64,000 bases of DNA, from assembly GCA_000173575.1 (NCBI GenBank), contig ABYL01000003.1, positions 62,001 to 126,000 on the forward strand, written 5' to 3'. Below, one piece after another: positions 25,590-34,505 of the stretch. Numbering within the stretch: the first letter of the stretch is position 1; each line of letters starts with the position of its first letter. A model generated the notes under the pieces. It saw nothing but the letters and a program-made list of their open reading frames with translations. It searched no databases and was not told the origin of the DNA. The stretch is from Burkholderia sp. H160. Its GTDB lineage: Bacteria; Pseudomonadota; Gammaproteobacteria; Burkholderiales; Burkholderiaceae. The translations under genes and the position numbers were made by a program.

Positions 25590-26741
25590 TCATGCCGTGC
25601 CGATGCGTTGCGCGAGATAGCGCGCGAAATCGTAATTGGGCCGCTCGAGGGGGCTCAGATGGCCGGGTTTCGCGAGCGGTGCGTGCACGCCCCGAAACAC
25701 CGCCTCGACGCCGCGCCGGTCTTCGGCATTCACATCGTCGAGCAGCGCCTTGAGCGTCCCCATGTACTCGGCGGCCTTGGGGTCGTCGATGAACTCCGGC
25801 GCGAGGCCGCCGCCGAAGTGGATATGCACGCGGCTGACGCCTTGCGGCTGCAGGATCAGATACCAGAAATAGCCGGGCGTGAGCGTGACGAGGTGGGTCG
25901 GGTAGATGGCCAGCAGCGCGGTGGTACGGCGCCAGTGTCCTTCGAGCCGTGTGTTGGCTGGGTGCGCGTTGCCGATCGGCAGCGTCGCCTCCTTCGTGAT
26001 CCAGTGATAGTTGAAGGCTGGACGCCCCGGTGGACACTCCATTTCTTCGAGCTTCGAATGCGGTCCTACCGTGGCGCGATGCAGCATCGGCAGGTGATAG
26101 CTCTCCATGAAATTTTCCGCGAGGATCTTCCAGTTGGTGTTCCACAGGTGCTCTTCATGGAACGTCTCGACGTAGTCGGTCATTCCGTACGGCTCGATCA
26201 GCGACGCGAGTTCGGCAAGCTGCGTCGAGACCGCTGGCGCATGGTCGTTGAGCGTCACGTAGATCCAGCCTTGCCACGTCTCGCAGCGCACCGCGGGCAG
26301 TGCGTACTGGTCCTTGCGGAAGCCGGGCTGACGGTCCATCAGCGGTGCACCGGCGAGGCTGCCGTCGAGCGCGTAATTCCACGCGTGATACGGGCATACG
26401 ATACGGCGCACGTTGCCGCGTCCTTCGAGCAGCACCGACATGCGGTGCAGGCAGACGTTGGAGAACGCGCGCAATGTGCCGCTTGATTCACGCAGCACCA
26501 CGACCGGCTGGTCGCCGATCTGCGCGGTCAGATAGTCGCCCGTTTGCGCGAGCGCGCTCGCGCGGCCCACGCATAGCCATTCGTTGCGGAACACGTCACG
26601 CTGTTCAAGCGCGAGAAACGCCTCCGACGTATAGACCCCGGGCGGCATGGCGCGGGCGTCGCCGAACGGGCGCTCGCAGTTTGCGCGTAGCGCCCGGACC
26701 AGGTCGGGGCCGGTTTCTGTCGAGAACGAAAGCGCTGCCAT
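25590..26741 (-). CDS. Rieske non-heme iron oxygenase, CntA/GbcA-like
   Basis: A 383-residue oxygenase alpha subunit. The Rieske [2Fe-2S] ligands are Cys97, His99, Cys116 and His119 (CLH and CPYH). The mononuclear iron site has His216 and His221, with Glu213 at the position that bridges the two centres (ENFMESYHLPMLH). A bridging glutamate in place of aspartate is characteristic of carnitine oxygenase CntA, so the substrate may be a quaternary ammonium or related amine. No cognate ferredoxin reductase gene is in the window. It is first in an operon with an amine-type ABC importer. Its promoter region carries the putative LysR motif at 26805-26829. Confidence 0.82.
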   Translation of the reverse strand: MAALSFSTETGPDLVRALRANCERPFGDARAMPPGVYTSEAFLALEQRDVFRNEWLCVGRASALAQTGDYLTAQIGDQPVVVLRESSGTLRAFSNVCLHRMSVLLEGRGNVRRIVCPYHAWNYALDGSLAGAPLMDRQPGFRKDQYALPAVRCETWQGWIYVTLNDHAPAVSTQLAELASLIEPYGMTDYVETFHEEHLWNTNWKILAENFMESYHLPMLHRATVGPHSKLEEMECPPGRPAFNYHWITKEATLPIGNAHPANTRLEGHWRRTTALLAIYPTHLVTLTPGYFWYLILQPQGVSRVHIHFGGGLAPEFIDDPKAAEYMGTLKALLDDVNAEDRRGVEAVFRGVHAPLAKPGHLSPLERPNYDFARYLAQRIGTA

Positions 26742-26804
26742 GTGGCCTCCGCGTCTGCGTCTGCATTGCGATGAGTATCAATCTAACAATCCAAATTTCT
26801 AGTC

Positions 26805-26829
26805 AAAATACTGTTTTTTGATGCATTGC
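26805..26829 (-). promoter_or_regulatory. shared LysR-regulon motif upstream of the Rieske operon
   Basis: AAAATAC (26805-26811) followed by GATGCATTGC (26820-26829) also occurs, inverted, in the LysR-monooxygenase intergenic region at 27851-27880. GCATTGCA-type dyads suit LysR-family binding. It lies 64-88 bases upstream of the Rieske start. Confidence 0.5.
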
Positions 26830-26861
26830 ATAGGCATAAGCGATGCGAACGTCTCTGCGGG

Positions 26862-27785
26862 CTATTCTATGTGCAAGCGTCGGATATGGTTCTCGCAAAA
26901 GGCTGAGAACCGCTTCACGATTTCGCGCGGCTTCATCGAACTGGACATGGCGATGCCGAGTGTGGTCGCATTGACGTTTTCCTTGAAACGTTTAATCACG
27001 AAGTCCTCGCCGTCGACCGTGCGGCTCGACTTGAGCGGAAAGTTGAGGATGCTGTAGCCAAGACCGTTGGCCACCATGCCGCGCACCACTTCCGGTTGGG
27101 ACGACCGGAACGCCGCCACTGGACGGCTGCCCACCGAATCGAAAAGCGCTGAGAAGTACTCACGGCTATGCGGCAGATCCAGCATCACATAAGGCTCGGG
27201 AAGGAGGTCCGCCAGCGAGATCCGGCGGGCGCGCGCGAGGCGATGCGTACTGGGAAGAATAGCGTAAGGAGGCAGCGAAAGCAGTGGCTTGAACGTGATG
27301 CCGTCCGTGATATCGAGGCTATACGTCAGCGCAATATCGAGCGAGCCATCGGCGAGGCCGCTTAGCAGCGTGTCCTGATGCGCCTCGGTGGTGCGGAACG
27401 TGATCGCCCCATGATCCTGAACGAAACGGCTGATGATTCCCGGCATCAACGGTGGCGCGAGCGACACCATGCAGCCCAGCGAAATGGACCCGGACATGCC
27501 GCCGTCGAGCTCTTGCGCGGTCAGTTGCAACTCCTCCGCATTCTTAAGCAGATTGCGAGCATGCCCCAGCAGGTCCCGCCCCGGTTGTGTCAGCGACAGT
27601 CCGCTCGCATGATGGCGAATGAAGAGCTGGACTCCGAACGACTCTTCCAGATCGGCAAGCGCAGTGGAAATGGACGGCTGCGAGATATGCAATCGTTTCG
27701 CCGCGGCGGTGAATGACAGCGTTTCCGCAGTGACCACGAAGTATCGGAGCTGACGCAACGAATACCGTACAGGATGGCCTTCCAT
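26862..27785 (-). CDS. LysR-family transcriptional regulator
   Basis: A 307-residue regulator with an N-terminal winged HTH (LRQLRYFVVTAETLSFTAAAKRLHISQPSISTALADLEESFGVQLF, residues 10-55) and a C-terminal LysR substrate-binding domain (GSISLGCMVSLAPPLMPGII, DIALTYSLD, GLGYSILNFP). The start at 27785 follows GGAGAATCAC. It separates the Rieske/ABC operon from the divergent monooxygenase operon, and both control regions carry the same motif, so it probably governs both. The effector is presumably the imported substrate or a product. Confidence 0.85.
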   Translation of the reverse strand: MEGHPVRYSLRQLRYFVVTAETLSFTAAAKRLHISQPSISTALADLEESFGVQLFIRHHASGLSLTQPGRDLLGHARNLLKNAEELQLTAQELDGGMSGSISLGCMVSLAPPLMPGIISRFVQDHGAITFRTTEAHQDTLLSGLADGSLDIALTYSLDITDGITFKPLLSLPPYAILPSTHRLARARRISLADLLPEPYVMLDLPHSREYFSALFDSVGSRPVAAFRSSQPEVVRGMVANGLGYSILNFPLKSSRTVDGEDFVIKRFKENVNATTLGIAMSSSMKPREIVKRFSAFCENHIRRLHIE

Positions 27786-27850
27786 GTGATTCTCCTCACA
27801 TCTGAGCGACAACCATTCTCTGCCCGACAAAAATCTCTGCATAGCAAAAA

Positions 27851-27880
27851 GCAATGCATCGCATTTTTTGAATGTATTTT
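27851..27880 (+). promoter_or_regulatory. shared LysR-regulon motif in the divergent lysR-monooxygenase region
   Basis: GCAATGCATC (27851-27860) and GTATTTT (27874-27880) are the inverse of the pair found at 26805-26829. The spacing between the halves is 13 bases here and 8 there. It lies about 100 bases upstream of the monooxygenase start and 66-95 upstream of lysR. Confidence 0.5.
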
Positions 27881-27976
27881 GGTTTGCTGAACGCTGAGCG
27901 TACATTCGCTCCGGACACAACCGTAACGAATGCCGCGCAACGGTGTCGGGCACGTTGCTTTTGAAAGGAGACAGCC

Positions 27977-29329
27977 ATGACGGCTGAAACGATGTCGATC
28001 GACACGCTGGTCATAGGCGCGGGGCAGGCCGGCGTGGCGATGAGCGAACACCTCAGCAAGGTGGGCGTGCAGCATCTCGTGCTGGAGCGCGACCGCATCG
28101 CCGAACGCTGGCGCACCGGACGCTGGGATTCGCTGGTCGCGAACGGACCGGCATGGCACGACCGCTTTCCCAATCTGGAATTTGCAGGCGACCCAGACGG
28201 TTTTCCGGGCAAGGAGCAGGTGGCCGACTACTTCGTCGCTTACGCGAAGCAGTTCAACGCGCCGATCCGCACCGGCGTAGAAGTGACAGGGGTCACGCGC
28301 AACGAGGGGCGGCCGGGTTTCGTCGTCGAGACGTCCGGCGGCACGCTCGTGGCGAACCGCGTGGTGGTGGCGACCGGACCGTTCCAGCGCCCGGTGATTC
28401 CGCCCATCGCGCCGCGCGACCTGCCCATCACGCAACTCCATTCGGCGGACTACCGCAATCCCGCGCAGTTGCCCGACGGGGCTGTGCTGATAGTCGGTGC
28501 GGGCTCGTCGGGCACGCAAATCGCCGATGAATTGCGGCGCGCGGGTCGCACCGTGTATCTGTCGGTCGGCGCGCATGACCGTCCGCCGCGCAGCTATCGC
28601 AACCGCGACTTCTGCTGGTGGCTCGGCGTGCTCGGCGAATGGGACAAGGAAGTCGCCACCCCCGGGCGCGAGCACGTGACGATCGCGGTGAGCGGCGCGT
28701 ATGGCGGCAAGACCATCGACTTCCGTAGTCTCGCGCACGAGGGCATGACGCTCGTCGGCGTCACGAAGTCGTTCGAGAACGGCGTGGTGAGATTCGAACA
28801 GGACCTTGCTGCGAACCTGAAGCGCGGCGACGAGAACCTGATGTCGCTGCTCGATGCCGCCGATGCCTACGTGGCACGCTACGGCATCGACCTGCCCGCC
28901 GAGCCGACAGCGCGCGATATTCCGCCTGATCCCGAATGCGTGACCCACCCGTTGCGCGAACTCGATCTCGCGAAGGCGAACGTCAACACCATTATTTGGG
29001 CGACCGGCTATGCGGTCGACTTTAGCTGGCTGCACGTCGATGCGTTCGACGAGAAAGGCAAGCCGAAGCATCAACGCGGCGTCTCGACAGAGCCGGGCCT
29101 CTATTTTCTCGGCTTGCCGTGGCTGTCGCGCCGTGGGTCGTCGTTCATTTGGGGGGTGTGGCACGATGCGAAGCACATCGCCGATCACATCGTCACGCAA
29201 CGCAAATACCTGGACTATCGTGACGCGTCGCAACGCAAGGACGATGCGCAGCGAGCACAGGTTCGCGACCTACCTCACACGTCCGACGTTTCGCGTGATC
29301 TGAAAGCCAACGAACAGGGAGTGATTTGA
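27977..29329 (+). CDS. flavin-dependent monooxygenase (FMO/CzcO type)
   Basis: A 450-residue FAD/NADPH protein. FAD is bound by GAGQAG (residues 14-19) and NADPH by GAGSSG in the middle (VLIVGAGSSGTQIADELRR). The linker VVVATGPFQRPVIPP and a late IIWATGY motif are typical of class B flavin monooxygenases and CzcO-like proteins. It could hydroxylate or cleave an amine intermediate. SD is AAAGGAGA. It is first of three genes with RidA and DUF1028, overlapping ridA by one base (TGATG). Confidence 0.82.
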   Translation: MTAETMSIDTLVIGAGQAGVAMSEHLSKVGVQHLVLERDRIAERWRTGRWDSLVANGPAWHDRFPNLEFAGDPDGFPGKEQVADYFVAYAKQFNAPIRTGVEVTGVTRNEGRPGFVVETSGGTLVANRVVVATGPFQRPVIPPIAPRDLPITQLHSADYRNPAQLPDGAVLIVGAGSSGTQIADELRRAGRTVYLSVGAHDRPPRSYRNRDFCWWLGVLGEWDKEVATPGREHVTIAVSGAYGGKTIDFRSLAHEGMTLVGVTKSFENGVVRFEQDLAANLKRGDENLMSLLDAADAYVARYGIDLPAEPTARDIPPDPECVTHPLRELDLAKANVNTIIWATGYAVDFSWLHVDAFDEKGKPKHQRGVSTEPGLYFLGLPWLSRRGSSFIWGVWHDAKHIADHIVTQRKYLDYRDASQRKDDAQRAQVRDLPHTSDVSRDLKANEQGVI

Positions 29330-29760
29330 TGCCGACCCATACTCGCGTCCGGATGTTCAACACGAAGGATACCTATCCGAACCAGTCGCTCGACAACGAT
29401 CTTTGCCAGGCGGTACGCGCCGGCAATACGGTCTATGTACGCGGCCAGGTCGGCACGGACTTCGAAGGCAATCTCGTGGGTCTCGGCGACCCGCGCGCCC
29501 AGGCCGAACAGGCGATGAAGAACGTCAAGCAGTTGCTCGAAGAAGCGGGCAGCGATCTGTCGCATATCGTCAAGACGACAACCTACATCATCGACCCGCG
29601 CTATCGCGAGCCTGTGTATCAGGAAATCGGCAATTGGCTCAAAGGCGTGTTTCCCATTTCGACGGGCCTGTGCATCAGCGCGCTCGGCCAGCCGCAATGG
29701 CTGATGGAAATCGACGTGATCGCGGTCATTCCGGACAACTGGACGCCGCCTCAGGCTTAA
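29329..29760 (+). CDS. RidA-family protein
   Basis: A 143-residue RidA/YjgF/UK114 protein. It has the family pattern VRAGNTVYVRGQVGTDFEGN, DPRAQAEQAMKNVKQLLEEAGSDLSHIVKTTTYI and the C-terminal MEIDVIAVIP. RidA proteins hydrolyse reactive enamine/imine intermediates or act on related substrates of catabolic pathways. Its place between an amine-type monooxygenase and a DUF1028 protein suggests it removes an imine made by the monooxygenase. The start is coupled to the upstream stop (TGATG); the DUF1028 ATG is 12 bases downstream. Confidence 0.85.
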   Translation: MPTHTRVRMFNTKDTYPNQSLDNDLCQAVRAGNTVYVRGQVGTDFEGNLVGLGDPRAQAEQAMKNVKQLLEEAGSDLSHIVKTTTYIIDPRYREPVYQEIGNWLKGVFPISTGLCISALGQPQWLMEIDVIAVIPDNWTPPQA

Positions 29761-29771
29761 GGAGCGATGCC

Positions 29772-30449
29772 ATGACGTTCTCGATCGTCGGACGCTGCCG
29801 GCAGACCGGCCAGCTCGGCATTGCCATCAGTTCTTCGAGCATTGCGGTGGGGGCGCGCTGTCCGTGGGTGCGCGCGCGGGTCGGCGTGGTGGCGACGCAG
29901 AACGTGACCCTACCGGCACTGGGGCCGCAGATTCTCGATCTCGTCGAGACCCGCGGGCTCGCAGCCGACGCGGCGCTCGACGCAGCGCTCGGCGCGCACG
30001 AATGGCGGGCGTACCGGCAGGTAACCGTTGTCGACAACGAAGGCCGCACGGCGATGTTTACCGGCGACCTGGCGCTTGGTCTGCATCACGCGGTTGCAGG
30101 CGACCAATGCGTCGCGGCGGGCAACCTGCTCGCGAATACGCAGGTGATCGATTCGATGGTCGAGGCATTCGAGTCGTCGGCGGGCGCGCTTGCCGACCGG
30201 CTGCTCGCCGCGATGCACGCGGCAGTGAAAGCGGGCGGCGAAGCAGGGCCCGTGCATTCGGCTGCGCTGAAGATCGCCGATACGCAGGTGTGGCCTATCG
30301 TCGATCTGCGCGTCGATTGGGCCGACGACGATCCGATCGGGCAGATCGACGCGCTATGGCAGGCGTATCGTCCGCAGATGCAGGACTATGTGACGCGTGC
30401 GCTGAATCCAACTTCCGCGCCAAGCTATGGCGTGCCCGGCGATGAATGA
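29772..30449 (+). CDS. DUF1028 family protein (Ntn-hydrolase-like)
   Basis: A 225-residue DUF1028 protein. It has the family N-terminus MTFSIVGRCRQTGQLGIAIS, followed by VGARCPWVRARVGVVATQN and GDLALG. The family resembles N-terminal-nucleophile hydrolases; its biochemical function is not settled, and it recurs next to RidA and amino-acid catabolic genes. Here it is the last gene of the monooxygenase operon and may cleave an amide formed from the imported compound. The ATG at 29772 has GGAGCGATGCC upstream; a longer overlapping frame is a shadow of ridA. Confidence 0.8.
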   Translation: MTFSIVGRCRQTGQLGIAISSSSIAVGARCPWVRARVGVVATQNVTLPALGPQILDLVETRGLAADAALDAALGAHEWRAYRQVTVVDNEGRTAMFTGDLALGLHHAVAGDQCVAAGNLLANTQVIDSMVEAFESSAGALADRLLAAMHAAVKAGGEAGPVHSAALKIADTQVWPIVDLRVDWADDDPIGQIDALWQAYRPQMQDYVTRALNPTSAPSYGVPGDE

Positions 30450-30522
30450 TCACGCGAATGCATCTATTCGCAGTTTGCCCCCGGGAACGGGGTGAGCGTT
30501 GTGCCAATCTGAGCGAGCGCGC

Positions 30523-32241
30523 ATGCGGAACTCCCCAAAACCCGTAGCTCCCGAGCTCCGAGGCGCACTCGATGCGCCGACGCTCAGCGGCTCGTTGCTC
30601 GCGCTTCTGTTCTGGTGGCAGTCACTGACGCCAACGATGATTCCGCGGTCGTGGGGAACGCAAACTGTGATCGGCGCAATCTGCCTGGCCATTGGCTATG
30701 GGCTAGGCACGATGGCCGGTGGTGGCGTGCATCGACTCCTCACGCGATGGGGGCGCTTGCCCGGCAGCGAGATCCGCCGGCTTGGCCGGATCATTCTGAC
30801 GGTGGCCTGGCTCATTGCGCTAGTCCTCGGCTCGAAGCTATGGCTCGGCTGGCAGAACGAACAACGCAATTTCATGGGGATGGCATCCATCGTCAGCTTG
30901 GACGGCGTGCTGGTGGGCGTGCTGTCGCCGTCCGTCGCAGCGCTCCTGGTGGTGGTCGGGCGGGTCATGGGCCGCGGTGTCGGCACAGTGAAGCGGTTCA
31001 TCCAGGGCCGTGTGCCGGCGATCGTGTCGGTGGCGGCAACAGCATTGCTCGTGATCGCCATGGGCGTGGCGCTCGGTCGCGGAGTCGCGATTCCCGCCTT
31101 CACCACGGCCGTCAACTTCGTCCACTGGCGGGCGAACGAGGACACGACTGAGGGAACCGTGGCACCCGAGTCGTCAGCAGTATCCGGCAGCAGCGGATCA
31201 TTCGTCGCATGGGACACCTTGGGACGCATGGGTCGCGACTTTGTGGCAACAGCCACGACCAGGCAGCAGCTCGCGATGTTCCACGGGGCTGATGCCAGGG
31301 TCGTTGATCCGGTGAGAGTCTACGTAGGTGTCCGTTCCGCGGACTCCCTCGAAGAGCGCGCGCAGCTCGCGGTCCGCGAGCTCGAGCGCGCGGGCGGGTT
31401 TGATCGGAAAGTGCTGGTCGTGTGGGTGCCCACCGGCACCGGATGGATAGTCCCCAATGCCGCGGCTTCGCTCGAGCAGGTGTACCGTGGCGACACGGCG
31501 ATCGTGGCGATTCAATACTCTTTCCTGCCTAGCCGGTACGCCATCTTTATGGACGCCGGGCTCGCGGACGAGGCGGGTATCACGCTCTTCAACGCCGTTC
31601 GCGCCCGGTGGTCAAAGCTCCCGCCGCAACGGCGGCCGAAGCTGATCCTGTTCGGCAAGAGCCTCGGTGCCGTGGGGGTGGAAGCGCCTTTCGTGGGGGA
31701 GAACGCATCTTCCTCGGTGGCCAATATGGTGGCCCGCACGGATGGCGTGCTCATTGCCGGTGCCACACAGAGCAACCCTATCCATCCGCAACTGACTCGC
31801 GAGCGCGATCGCGGGTCGCCCTTCTGGCAGCCGGTCTTCGATGGGGGACGCTCCGTACGGTTCTTGAACCGCGATCCGCATCAAGTGTCATTGCCCGCCG
31901 ACTGGCCGTCCCCGCGAATCGTCTATCTTCAGCATCCGGCCGATCCGGCCGTCTTCTGGAGTGTCGAGGCATTTTGGTGGCCGCCGGAATGGCTGGCCCG
32001 GCCCCGCGGCTTCGACGTGCCTGACGCCATGCAGTGGTTTCCCGTCGTCTCGGGCGTGCAGGCTGTGGGCGATCAGATTCACCAGCTCAGCGTGCCGCAG
32101 GGTTTCGGTCACAACTACTCGTCGGAGGACTACGTCAGGGGGTGGTCCAGCGTTGTGCCTCCCGAGGGCTGGACGGAGGCCGACACTGAACGACTGGCCA
32201 AATTCCTCGACGGGATCGCTGGCGACGAATCAGAGCCGTGA
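30523..32241 (+). CDS. membrane-anchored alpha/beta-hydrolase (Abhydrolase_9 type)
   Basis: A 572-residue protein. The N-terminal 200 residues hold four to five membrane helices (SGSLLALLFWWQSLTP, VIGAICLAIGYGLGTM, ILTVAWLIALVLG and others). The C-terminal 330 residues are an alpha/beta-hydrolase with nucleophile motif GKSLGAVG and later DP/H positions (QHPADPAVFW, GFGHNY). This is the architecture of the Abhydrolase_9_N plus Abhydrolase_9 family, familiar from Actinobacteria. The substrate is unknown. The start at 30523 is the first ATG; a TTG at 30499 is less likely. It is convergent with the sensor kinase, 36 bases away. Confidence 0.72.
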   Translation: MRNSPKPVAPELRGALDAPTLSGSLLALLFWWQSLTPTMIPRSWGTQTVIGAICLAIGYGLGTMAGGGVHRLLTRWGRLPGSEIRRLGRIILTVAWLIALVLGSKLWLGWQNEQRNFMGMASIVSLDGVLVGVLSPSVAALLVVVGRVMGRGVGTVKRFIQGRVPAIVSVAATALLVIAMGVALGRGVAIPAFTTAVNFVHWRANEDTTEGTVAPESSAVSGSSGSFVAWDTLGRMGRDFVATATTRQQLAMFHGADARVVDPVRVYVGVRSADSLEERAQLAVRELERAGGFDRKVLVVWVPTGTGWIVPNAAASLEQVYRGDTAIVAIQYSFLPSRYAIFMDAGLADEAGITLFNAVRARWSKLPPQRRPKLILFGKSLGAVGVEAPFVGENASSSVANMVARTDGVLIAGATQSNPIHPQLTRERDRGSPFWQPVFDGGRSVRFLNRDPHQVSLPADWPSPRIVYLQHPADPAVFWSVEAFWWPPEWLARPRGFDVPDAMQWFPVVSGVQAVGDQIHQLSVPQGFGHNYSSEDYVRGWSSVVPPEGWTEADTERLAKFLDGIAGDESEP

Positions 32242-32277
32242 GCGAGCTTCAAGGTGATTCAGGGCTAAAGCAGAAAC

Positions 32278-34443
32278 TCACGCATCGGGTTGTGCGCTCA
32301 TCACGCGCCGCGCGAGCGTCGCATAAGCAAGTGGTTCAAAACGATTGAGCCCATCCTTAACGGCGGGAACGTCGTGGTCTCTGGCTTGCTGCTCCATTTG
32401 TGCGCACGCGTTCGCCATTTCGGGCTCCTGAATCATTGCGAAGGAGCCGCGTACCGCATGAAGCTGGGCAAGCACCGTTTTGATATCGCCAAGTTCAAGG
32501 GCGGCATGCAGCGCGCCAAGCGATTCCTTCAGCGATTGAATCATCGCGGCATGGATGTGCTCAGGCAATGGCCCGTGCGATATGTCGCGCCGCGTCGCGG
32601 TGCTGTTCACGGGACGCTTGCCGGCCTCGTTGACCAGCCGCCGCACCGTCGCATCCATGGTGCCCAGCAGGACGGGCTTGAGCAGGATCTCGTCGATTCC
32701 GGCTTGCGTGCATCGGGCACGCTCTTCTTCTGCCACATGCGCGGTAATGGCGATGATCGGCACCGTCGCGCTTTGGTCGCGCAGGCACTGCGCGAGCGCG
32801 TAGCCGTCCATCCCCGGCATATTGATGTCGGTCATCACGAGATCATAGTGGCGCTCGTTGAAGCGCCGTAATGCTGCTCCGCCACTGTCGGCCATATCGG
32901 CCTCATATCCCAGCGTAGCAAGTTGCGCGACGATCAACTCCCGGTTTGCGAGCTGATCGTCGACCACAAGGATGTGAATGACGTGCGTATCGATCCCGTA
33001 TTGCTCCCATTCGGTCTTGCCATCTCCTCGCGCGCTGACTGGTGTGCCTGTACTCACCGGAATTGGCAATGTCACGATAAAGGTACTGCCGGCATTCAAC
33101 TCGCTCTTCACCTGAATCGTGCCATGCATCAATTCAGTCAGGCGCAGACAGAGCGCGAGTCCGAGTCCTGTGCCGCCATAGCGCCTGGCAATCGAAGAAT
33201 CGGCCTGCGTAAACGCATGAAATAGCGTCTCCTGCTGCTGGAGCGTCATGCCGATACCGGTGTCGCTCACGCCAATCACGATCGGAGAATCCTCGGCCGT
33301 GTCGTCCTTGAGGTAGACCTCCAGCAGTACGTCACCCGTAGCAGTGAACTTGATCGCATTACTGACCAGATTGACCGCGATCTGCCGGATTCTCGTGGGG
33401 TCACCCAGATAGTGCGGCGCGAGCGCATCGTCTATCACGCAGTCGAACTCGAGTCCCTTCGCATGCGCGACTGGTTCGAACATCGCGCCCACTTGACGAA
33501 TGACATGACCGAGGTCGAAGCTGATCGACTCGAGCGTCATCTGCCCAGACTCGACCTTAGAAAAATCGAGAATGTCGTTGATGATTCCGAGCAGCGCCGT
33601 GGACGACGACGTGACAACCCCTAGCCGTTCCTCCTGCAACGGCGACAGCGGCGAGCGACCCAGTAACTCGAGGTTGCCGAGGATGGCATTGAGCGGCGTA
33701 CGTATTTCGTGGCTCATCATCGCGAGGAACGCTGACTTCGCCTGATTGGCGGCGTCCGCTGCCGCACGCGCCTCGTCCAGCTTACGTTCCGTATTCTTCA
33801 GCGTCGTGATGTCGGAAAAACTGCATAGCAGGACTTCTTTCCCACGGTACTTGGTGCGGACCATACTCACGAGCAGATCGTCCACGCGGCCGTCGGCAAG
33901 TCTGAGCGGCATCTCCAGATCGGACTGCCACGCGGGTGCACCAGGGCTGCGGTCATAGAGACTGAGCAAGCGCGTGTGCAAGCCGGGTTCATCGGGATGC
34001 GTGTTCGATTCGTAGGTACGCATCAGGTTGCTCTGCAACAGAATATCGCCCTGCTCGAGAGATAGTAGTGCGAACCCGGACGGCGCTGCAGCGACCATCG
34101 TGCGATTCAGGGCTTCACTTTCGAAGATGCGCTGTGAACGTTGGTAGTCGGGCTTGAACAGCTTGTGATCGAGCATCAACAGAAGCAGCCACATGAAACT
34201 CACGACCAGCAGCATCGCTGCAATGTAAACGGCGAGGCGTGTCCCTATGTCACGCAAAATTGTGCGCCAGGTGAATGCGTAGACGAGCGTCCAGCCGGAG
34301 TTCGTCACCTCCGCACTAGCCATGAACAGTCCATTTTTAGAGCGCTGGATTCCTTCGGCGGGTGGCATCGCTAGCGGACGGAAATCGAGGATCCGCTGTG
34401 TTAGCGCGGCGCCGGTACCCGGCTTGGCTGTGCTGAGGATCAC
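32278..34443 (-). CDS. hybrid histidine kinase, C-terminal part of a frameshift-split gene
   Basis: A 721-residue frame with the second membrane helix (LAVYIAAMLLVVSFMWLLLLML), a PAS-like region, HisKA with the phospho-accepting His (MMSHEIRTPLNAI), HATPase (NLVSNAIKF, DTGIGM, GGTGLGLAL), a receiver domain (VVDDQ, MTDINMPGMDGYAL, LLKPV) and a C-terminal HPt domain (LHAVRGSF). It is a phosphorelay sensor of the RcsC/ArcB class. The only initiator at its head is a GTG without a ribosome site. Reading upstream of it continues directly into the sequence of the preceding frame after one inserted base. It is probably inactive unless the frameshift is a sequencing error or a switch. Confidence 0.75.
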   Translation of the reverse strand: MILSTAKPGTGAALTQRILDFRPLAMPPAEGIQRSKNGLFMASAEVTNSGWTLVYAFTWRTILRDIGTRLAVYIAAMLLVVSFMWLLLLMLDHKLFKPDYQRSQRIFESEALNRTMVAAAPSGFALLSLEQGDILLQSNLMRTYESNTHPDEPGLHTRLLSLYDRSPGAPAWQSDLEMPLRLADGRVDDLLVSMVRTKYRGKEVLLCSFSDITTLKNTERKLDEARAAADAANQAKSAFLAMMSHEIRTPLNAILGNLELLGRSPLSPLQEERLGVVTSSSTALLGIINDILDFSKVESGQMTLESISFDLGHVIRQVGAMFEPVAHAKGLEFDCVIDDALAPHYLGDPTRIRQIAVNLVSNAIKFTATGDVLLEVYLKDDTAEDSPIVIGVSDTGIGMTLQQQETLFHAFTQADSSIARRYGGTGLGLALCLRLTELMHGTIQVKSELNAGSTFIVTLPIPVSTGTPVSARGDGKTEWEQYGIDTHVIHILVVDDQLANRELIVAQLATLGYEADMADSGGAALRRFNERHYDLVMTDINMPGMDGYALAQCLRDQSATVPIIAITAHVAEEERARCTQAGIDEILLKPVLLGTMDATVRRLVNEAGKRPVNSTATRRDISHGPLPEHIHAAMIQSLKESLGALHAALELGDIKTVLAQLHAVRGSFAMIQEPEMANACAQMEQQARDHDVPAVKDGLNRFEPLAYATLARRVMSAQPDA

Positions 34444-34505
34444 TTTGCCAGTGGAATCCAGCAGCAGCGATTCTTCGTCGTAGCGCCCCCCGGTAAGCTT
34501 TTCGA

